Positions 1 through 4,385 of a stretch of DNA of 6,091 bases are shown one piece after another. Under the pieces are notes generated by a model. It saw only the letters and a program-made list of their open reading frames with translations. It made no database searches and was not told where the DNA came from. Origin of the DNA: Clostridia bacterium (GTDB lineage Bacteria > Bacillota > Clostridia > Christensenellales > UBA1242); the NCBI GenBank assembly GCA_016290255.1, contig JAEETG010000128.1:1-6091 (forward strand), written 5' to 3'. Both the position numbers and the translations under genes were made by a program. Each line of letters starts with the position of its first letter. Position 1 is the first letter of the stretch.

Positions 1-569
1 CAAGGCAAGTTTTCACAATCAGAATATGCGTTTTGTGAACAGATAATTTCGCTTGGGTTTAATGATATCAAAAGGTCATTAAGTTGCGACATCGCATTAT
101 CTCCACGAAATGCGTTCATAAAAAACTCACCTGTTGATAAATCAAGCCAAGCAACTCCAATGCTTTGTGAATTCTTTTCATAAACAGAAACAATAAAATT
201 GTTGCTTGGAGACAATATGTCTTCTTCCATAACTGTTCCTGGGGTTATGATTCTCACAACATCACGTTCAACCATCTTCCCTTTTTGTGCTTCTGTGAGT
301 TGTTCACAAATCGCAACTTTATATCCCTCATCCAAAAGCCTTTTTATGTATGTGTCTGCACTGTGAAAAGGAACACCACACATTGGCGCTCTTTTGTTGT
401 CATCTAATCCACATTCTTTTCCTGTTAGAACAATTCCCAAAAGGCGTGAAACAAGTTCTGCGTCTTCAAAAAACATTTCATAGAAATCACCCAATCTATA
501 AAACAGAATGCAATCTTTATATTTTTCTTTTGTTGCAATATAGTGCCCCATCATTGGAGATAGTTTCAT
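1..569 (-). CDS. mutS: DNA mismatch repair protein MutS, N-terminal part (runs off the left edge)
   Basis: MutS is the cytoplasmic ATPase that recognises base mismatches and small loops in DNA and recruits MutL for repair. The frame is open from the ATG at 569 to the window edge, giving about 189 codons of a protein that is usually 850-900 residues long. The N-terminus reads MKLSPMMGHYIATKEKYKDC, followed by the family signature GDFYEMFFEDA. The mismatch-contacting Phe-x-Glu pair falls at F29 and E31 (F36 and E38 in E. coli MutS). A conserved MCGVPFHS stretch follows, then ICEQ and the RDVVRIITPGT segment that closes mismatch-binding domain I; the connector domain II begins near residue 120. 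The start is supported by a strong GGGGAGG site seven bases upstream and by one-base overlap (TAATG) with the miaB stop, which suggests translational coupling. It is transcribed with miaB. The ATPase and clamp domains lie outside the window, so their integrity cannot be judged. Confidence 0.96.
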   Translation of the reverse strand, partial: MKLSPMMGHYIATKEKYKDCILFYRLGDFYEMFFEDAELVSRLLGIVLTGKECGLDDNKRAPMCGVPFHSADTYIKRLLDEGYKVAICEQLTEAQKGKMVERDVVRIITPGTVMEEDILSPSNNFIVSVYEKNSQSIGVAWLDLSTGEFFMNAFRGDNAMSQLNDLLISLNPSEIICSQNAYSDCENLP

Positions 570-1900
570 TATTTTGCCTCCCCATACAAATTTCCGCCAG
601 AATAATCCGTTAGCAAAACGTTAGCAAAATCGCCAAGTTTCAAATTCTTTTCTTTTTTAATTTTCACAACTTTGCCACACTGAGTTTTACCCAAATATAA
701 ATTTGCTGTTTCACCATCGATCAGAACTCTTTCTTGAACTTTTCCAATCAAAGAAACAAAGTGGTTGTTTGTGATTTCTTTTTGAATTGTAAGTAGTTTG
801 TGAATTCTCTCTCTTTTCACTTCAATTGGCAAATGCCCATCCATTTTTTCAGCAATTGTTCCCTTTCTTTTGCTATACATAAAAATGTAAGCATTGCTGA
901 ACTGAACTTCTTTTAATAAAGAAACGGTGTCTTCAAAATCTTGTTCTGTTTCTCCAGGAAAGCCAACAATTATGTCTGTTGACAAACTAAGTCCTTTAAT
1001 TTTTTGTTTCATCTTGTTTATGATGCCCAAATATTTTTCACGTGTGTAGTTCCTGTTCATTGCTTTCAAAATTTTATTGCTTCCGCTTTGAACCGGCAAA
1101 TGAATTGCTTTTCCAATTTTTTCATTTCTTGCAATAACATCAATAAGTTCGTCTGACAAATCCTTTGGGTGACTGCTCATAAACCTTAGTTCAAAATCGC
1201 CCTCAAAGTTTGCAATTGTTTCCAAAAGCTCAGGGAAAGTTGTTTTGTTGCCCACAATGTCATTTCCATATGAGTTAACATTTTGTCCAAGAAGAGTGAT
1301 AATTTTATATTTTCCAACCTCAATGAGTTCTTTCACTTCCTTATAAATTTCTCCTGCAGGTCTGCTGATTTCTCTTCCACGAACATATGGCACAATGCAA
1401 TATGTGCAAAAATTGTTACAACCATAAGTTATGTTAACATAGGCTGAATATTTGTCATCTCGAACCATTTGAACGCTTTTTGTGCTGCTTTGATATGATT
1501 TGTTTTCCAAAATGTTTTTTTGATATTTTCTTTGCCTTAAAAACATGTCTAGATATTCCCCAAAAAATTCAACATTGTTTGCTCCAAAAACAATGTTAAT
1601 GAATGGGAATTTTTTCTTTAGATTTTCAGCAACTCCACTTTGCTGCGTCATGCAACCGCAAACTGCAACAATCAAGTCTGGATTTTTCTTCTTGATTGGT
1701 TTTGCGTTTCCAATGTTTCCAACCGCCCTTTGTTCCGCTCCTTCACGAATGCAACAAGTGTTATACACCAAAACATCAGCGTCCTCTGGAGCACCTGCTT
1801 TTTCATAACCTCTTTCTTCCAAAATTCCTGCCAATTTTTCAGACTCGTGAACGTTCATTTGACAACCATATGTGAATATAAAATATTTTCCGTTTAACAT
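569..1900 (-). CDS. miaB: tRNA-2-methylthio-N6-dimethylallyladenosine synthase (MiaB methylthiotransferase)
   Basis: MiaB is a cytoplasmic radical-SAM enzyme with two [4Fe-4S] clusters. It adds a methylthio group to C2 of i6A37, next to the anticodon of tRNAs reading UNN codons. The 443-residue protein shows the complete family architecture. The N-terminal UPF0004 domain carries cluster ligands C13 (TYGCQMN), C49 (NTCCIRE) and C83 (CGCMTQ). The radical-SAM domain has the CxxxCxxC motif at C161/C165/C168 within GCNNFCTYCIVPYVRGRE, followed by LGQNVNSYG, the SSHPKD segment, HLPVQSGS and VGFPGET. A C-terminal TRAM RNA-binding domain spans about 381-443. The NTCCIRE and YVRGREISRP motifs favour MiaB over the paralogues MtaB and RimO. 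AAGGAG lies five bases before the ATG, and a good promoter sits just upstream. It is the first gene of an operon with mutS, an order familiar in Bacillota. Nothing is missing or broken. Confidence 0.97.
   Translation of the reverse strand: MLNGKYFIFTYGCQMNVHESEKLAGILEERGYEKAGAPEDADVLVYNTCCIREGAEQRAVGNIGNAKPIKKKNPDLIVAVCGCMTQQSGVAENLKKKFPFINIVFGANNVEFFGEYLDMFLRQRKYQKNILENKSYQSSTKSVQMVRDDKYSAYVNITYGCNNFCTYCIVPYVRGREISRPAGEIYKEVKELIEVGKYKIITLLGQNVNSYGNDIVGNKTTFPELLETIANFEGDFELRFMSSHPKDLSDELIDVIARNEKIGKAIHLPVQSGSNKILKAMNRNYTREKYLGIINKMKQKIKGLSLSTDIIVGFPGETEQDFEDTVSLLKEVQFSNAYIFMYSKRKGTIAEKMDGHLPIEVKRERIHKLLTIQKEITNNHFVSLIGKVQERVLIDGETANLYLGKTQCGKVVKIKKEKNLKLGDFANVLLTDYSGGNLYGEAK
577..583 (-). promoter_or_regulatory. 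Ribosome binding site for mutS inside the 3' end of miaB
   Basis: On the minus strand this reads GGGGAGG, seven bases before the mutS ATG. It lies inside the last codons of miaB, whose TAA overlaps the ATG by one base. A strong site at this position settles the mutS start and fits coupled or re-initiating translation of the two genes. Confidence 0.75.
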
Positions 1901-1905
1901 AATTT

Positions 1906-1911
1906 CTCCTT
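1906..1911 (-). promoter_or_regulatory. Ribosome binding site for miaB
   Basis: On the minus strand this reads AAGGAG, five bases before the ATG at 1900. It fixes the miaB start and lies almost at the predicted transcription start, so the mRNA leader would be only about a dozen bases long. Confidence 0.75.
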
Positions 1912-1918
1912 GCCAAAT

Positions 1919-1947
1919 ATTATACTATAAAATTTGCTAAAATTCAA
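1919..1947 (-). promoter_or_regulatory. Sigma-70/SigA-type promoter for the miaB-mutS operon
   Basis: Read on the minus strand, a -35 element TTGAAT (1942-1947) and a perfect -10 element TATAAT (1919-1924) are separated by exactly 17 bases. Transcription would start near 1911-1913, very close to the miaB ribosome binding site. No operator or riboswitch-like leader fits in so short a 5' region, so expression is probably constitutive. This is a consensus match read by eye. Confidence 0.65.
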
Positions 1948-2003
1948 CAAAAAATAGAGCTAAAACACAAGTTTTGAACATAAACTAACAAGTAGAGGAA
2001 AAA

Positions 2004-4385
2004 ATGAAAATAATATATAAAATGCTGATTATTTTATGCCTAGTTTTTGCTGTGATTTTTGCGATATTTTGGATATATGCATATATCTGCATAGCAAAGC
2101 TAGACAAAAACATAATATCAGAAAAAAACTTACTAAATAGTTTTGATGAAAGGCTTGTTTTTTATGATAACGAGGGCACCAATCTTGGCTCAACTTTTTC
2201 AAATGGAAAAACAATTGCAAAACTAAATGAACTTCCAAATTATGTTAAAAATGCTTTTATATCAATTGAAGACAAAACTTTTTATTCCCACAGCGGAATA
2301 AACATAAAAAGAATTATGAAATCATTTTTTGATAACTTAACAAGCGGTTACGCAAAATCAGGTGCTTCCACAATCAGCCAACAACTTGTTAAAAATCTTC
2401 ATTTATCAAGTGAAAAAACTCTCAAAAGAAAAATACAAGAAGCATATCTCACAAAAAAATTGGAACAAAAGTTTTGCAAAGATGAAATTCTTGAAACCTA
2501 CCTAAATGTTATATATTTTGGAAACAACGCCTATGGCATTGAAAATGCTGCAAACAAATATTTCAATTGCTCAGCAAAAGAATTAACTCTTCATGAAGCA
2601 GCAACCCTTGCGGGAATAATTAAATCTCCAAATCAATACTCCCCCATAACAAATCCAAATAGTTGCATAAAAAGGCGAAACACGGTTTTGCGTGAAATGA
2701 AAAATGATGGTTATATAACTCAAGAAGAATTCACTAAAGCCACAAATCAAGAATTGAACATCAAACTGCAACAAAGCATTTTGGATAACACACCATATTT
2801 TGTTGAAACAATCAAAGAGGCTGAAAAAATCCTAAATATGAGCGAAAAAGATATTGCGGAATCAAACTATAGAATATACACATATCTAGACTCAAAAACG
2901 CAGAAAAATGCAATAAACAGCCTAAAAGAATCAACACAAAGCCTAACAAGTTTTCAATCCTTTTGTTCTGTTGTTTTAGACAACAAAACAAGCGGAGTTA
3001 TTTCTTTTGTTTCAAATGTTTCATTTATGCCAACAAGGCAACCGGGAAGTTTGATGAAACCAATTTTATGCTATGCTCCTGCTTTTGAAGAGGGAATTTT
3101 GTCTCCATTAACTCCAATTGACGACAGCCCAATAAAATATGAAAATTGGTCACCACAAAACGCCAACAACACATATGAGGGTTATGTTAGCACAAGATAT
3201 GCTCTTTATGATTCCAAAAACATTCCAGCAATAAAAACTTTAACATATGTTGGAATAGACAAAGCAAAATCATATGTAAGCAAACAAAACATTTCTTGGG
3301 GGCAATCAGATAACCACCTAGCCCTAGCACTAGGAGCAATGGAAAAAGGCGTAACCCCCCTGGAAATGGCAACCTGCTATAAAACATTTGCAAACAATGG
3401 TGAATATGAAAAATGTCACTTTATTCGCAAAATTGAAGATTATGCTGGCAGAACAATATATTCTGTGGAACACAAAAAAACTTGTGTGTTCAGCGAAGAA
3501 ACAGCATATCTAATTAATGACATACTCCATGATTGTTCTCAAAAAGGAACAGCAAAAGAACTAAAGGACTTAAAAATTTCTGTGTGTGCCAAAACAGGAA
3601 CTGTTGGAAATAATGGTGGCAACACAGATGCTTGGTGCACTGGTTACAACAAAGAATTAACAATTCTTTCGTGGGCTGGAAACACAACAGGAAAAATTGA
3701 AAACAACCTAAACAATGCGCAAAATGGCGGAACAATAACAGCAAAAATGAATAAGGGCTTGTGGCAGCAAAATGCCCATAGAAAGGGCTTTTTCACACCT
3801 CCTCAAGGAATTATTAAACAAAGAATTGACTCTCTTGATTATGAAAACAAGCATATTCTAAACCTAGCAAATGAAAGCACTCCAATAGAATATGTTATTG
3901 AAGATATTTTCAACATAAAGTATGCCCCAACAACTTTTAGTTCAAATTTTTTGGAACCAAACATAGAAGAAAAAAGAAGCGATTTTCGCTTCTTTTTTAG
4001 ATTTCTCGATTTCGCTCACGCTCCACTCGAAATGACATACTCTTTTTGTCATGTTGAGCCTCGGCTTCTTGCTCGGCTTTCGAAACATCTCATTGAGATT
4101 TCTCGCTCTGCTCGAAATGACATAACATTATGGAACTGTCACGGTCACGGTTGGTTTGTGAACTGCTCCGTCATAGGTGTAGTCCGTTGGAGTTATTGTG
4201 ATTGTTCCATTAGATATGTCTTTTGGGTTGATTTTATAAGAATATTGAATAGACAATCCATAAGTAACATTTTCAGGCAACATACCATCAATGTAATACG
4301 CCTCAGCCAAACTATCAACTTCCAAATCTTCCAAAAATGCATCTATTTCATAACCGCTGAAATAATATGGATATGCATATCCTGA
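2004..4385 (+). CDS. Class A penicillin-binding protein (GT51 glycosyltransferase / transpeptidase) with an aberrant C-terminal extension
   Basis: This bifunctional peptidoglycan synthase polymerises lipid II into glycan strands and cross-links stem peptides outside the membrane. A short positive N-terminus precedes one membrane anchor (about 7-29). The GT51 domain (about 50-230) has the catalytic E89 in EDKTFYSHSG, GASTISQQ (120-127), RKxxE at 142-146 and ILETYLN (162-168). The transpeptidase domain (about 315-600) has SxxK at S349-K352, SxN at S404-N406 and KTGT at 530-533, so both activities look intact. It resembles the PonA/PBP1A group, but no exact symbol is justified. The ATG follows AGAGGA by four bases. 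Recognisable protein ends near residue 653 (position 3962). The remaining ~137 residues come from a terminator-like hairpin, a dispersed repeat and the antisense of the convergent gene, ending at TGA 4383-4385. I infer this tail is not native. Either the repeat removed the true stop, or a one-base indel hides a TAG at 3964-3966. Confidence 0.9.
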   Translation: MKIIYKMLIILCLVFAVIFAIFWIYAYICIAKLDKNIISEKNLLNSFDERLVFYDNEGTNLGSTFSNGKTIAKLNELPNYVKNAFISIEDKTFYSHSGINIKRIMKSFFDNLTSGYAKSGASTISQQLVKNLHLSSEKTLKRKIQEAYLTKKLEQKFCKDEILETYLNVIYFGNNAYGIENAANKYFNCSAKELTLHEAATLAGIIKSPNQYSPITNPNSCIKRRNTVLREMKNDGYITQEEFTKATNQELNIKLQQSILDNTPYFVETIKEAEKILNMSEKDIAESNYRIYTYLDSKTQKNAINSLKESTQSLTSFQSFCSVVLDNKTSGVISFVSNVSFMPTRQPGSLMKPILCYAPAFEEGILSPLTPIDDSPIKYENWSPQNANNTYEGYVSTRYALYDSKNIPAIKTLTYVGIDKAKSYVSKQNISWGQSDNHLALALGAMEKGVTPLEMATCYKTFANNGEYEKCHFIRKIEDYAGRTIYSVEHKKTCVFSEETAYLINDILHDCSQKGTAKELKDLKISVCAKTGTVGNNGGNTDAWCTGYNKELTILSWAGNTTGKIENNLNNAQNGGTITAKMNKGLWQQNAHRKGFFTPPQGIIKQRIDSLDYENKHILNLANESTPIEYVIEDIFNIKYAPTTFSSNFLEPNIEEKRSDFRFFFRFLDFAHAPLEMTYSFCHVEPRLLARLSKHLIEISRSARNDITLWNCHGHGWFVNCSVIGVVRWSYCDCSIRYVFWVDFIRILNRQSISNIFRQHTINVIRLSQTINFQIFQKCIYFITAEIIWICIS
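3970..3998. terminator. Bidirectional rho-independent terminator-like hairpin between convergent genes
   Basis: A perfect 13-bp inverted repeat: AAAAAAGAAGCGA at 3970-3982 pairs with TCGCTTCTTTTTT at 3986-3998 across a three-base TTT loop. The A-run on one side and T-run on the other let it work on either strand, as expected between converging genes. It sits a few bases after the last credible residue of the penicillin-binding protein and about 130 bases past the stop of the Ig-like gene. The open plus-strand frame passes straight through it, which is unusual and suggests the real stop of that gene should lie upstream. It may alternatively be the outer part of the adjoining repeat element. 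Confidence 0.75.
3999..4123. repeat. Dispersed intergenic repeat block made of three related ~30-45-bp units in alternating orientation
   Basis: Unit A (3999-4038) starts AGATTTCTCGATTTCGCTC and ends CACTCGAAATGACAT. Unit C (4095-4123) is a shorter direct copy, with GAGATTTCTCGCTCTGCTCG followed by AAATGACAT. Between them, unit B (4047-4091) is a diverged copy in the opposite orientation, beginning TGTCATGTTGAG and ending CGAAACATCTC. Small palindromes lie inside: TTTCGAAA at 4078-4085, and ATCTCA/TGAGAT at 4087-4099 with a one-base spacer. Repeats with ATGACA/TGTCAT ends and CTCGAAATGACA-like cores are widespread between bacterial genes and often mistranslate as RSARNDI-type peptides, which occurs here in the tail of the plus-strand frame. 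I infer a non-coding, possibly MITE- or REP-like element. Family membership and copy number cannot be tested in one window. Confidence 0.7.

Larger units (their letters stand above)
1901..2003. other. Divergent intergenic region between miaB and the penicillin-binding protein gene
   Basis: This 103-base, very AT-rich spacer separates two divergently transcribed genes. It holds the miaB promoter on the minus strand and, at its right end, a modest ribosome binding site for the penicillin-binding protein (AGAGGA at 1994-1999, four bases before the ATG at 2004). I looked for a plus-strand promoter. TTGCCA at 1910-1915 resembles a -35 element but has no matching -10 at 16-18 bases, and TATACT/TATAAA near 1921-1931 lack a -35 partner. 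The plus-strand promoter therefore remains unassigned. Confidence 0.6.

Noticed and set aside
350..613. 87-codon open frame on the plus strand
   Set aside because: It lies antisense to the strongly supported start of mutS and end of miaB and encodes no recognisable protein; it is a shadow frame.
1545..1897. Two overlapping plus-strand frames of about 85 codons
   Set aside because: Both are antisense to the N-terminal cluster-binding domain of miaB, with no ribosome binding site or recognisable motif.
1901..2003. Riboswitch or T-box in the divergent spacer
   Set aside because: The region is too short and lacks any conserved stem or terminator. The only convincing elements are one promoter and two ribosome binding sites.
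2029..3744. Several minus-strand frames of 63-76 codons opposite the penicillin-binding protein gene
   Set aside because: They mirror a gene with all catalytic motifs intact. Their Leu/Phe/Cys-rich composition is what the antisense of AT-rich coding DNA gives.
3999..4123. CRISPR array
   Set aside because: The three repeat units differ in length and orientation, lack uniform spacers and have no cas genes nearby.
3970..4123. Insertion sequence with transposase
   Set aside because: The block is only about 150 bases long and encodes no transposase; at most it is a non-autonomous element.
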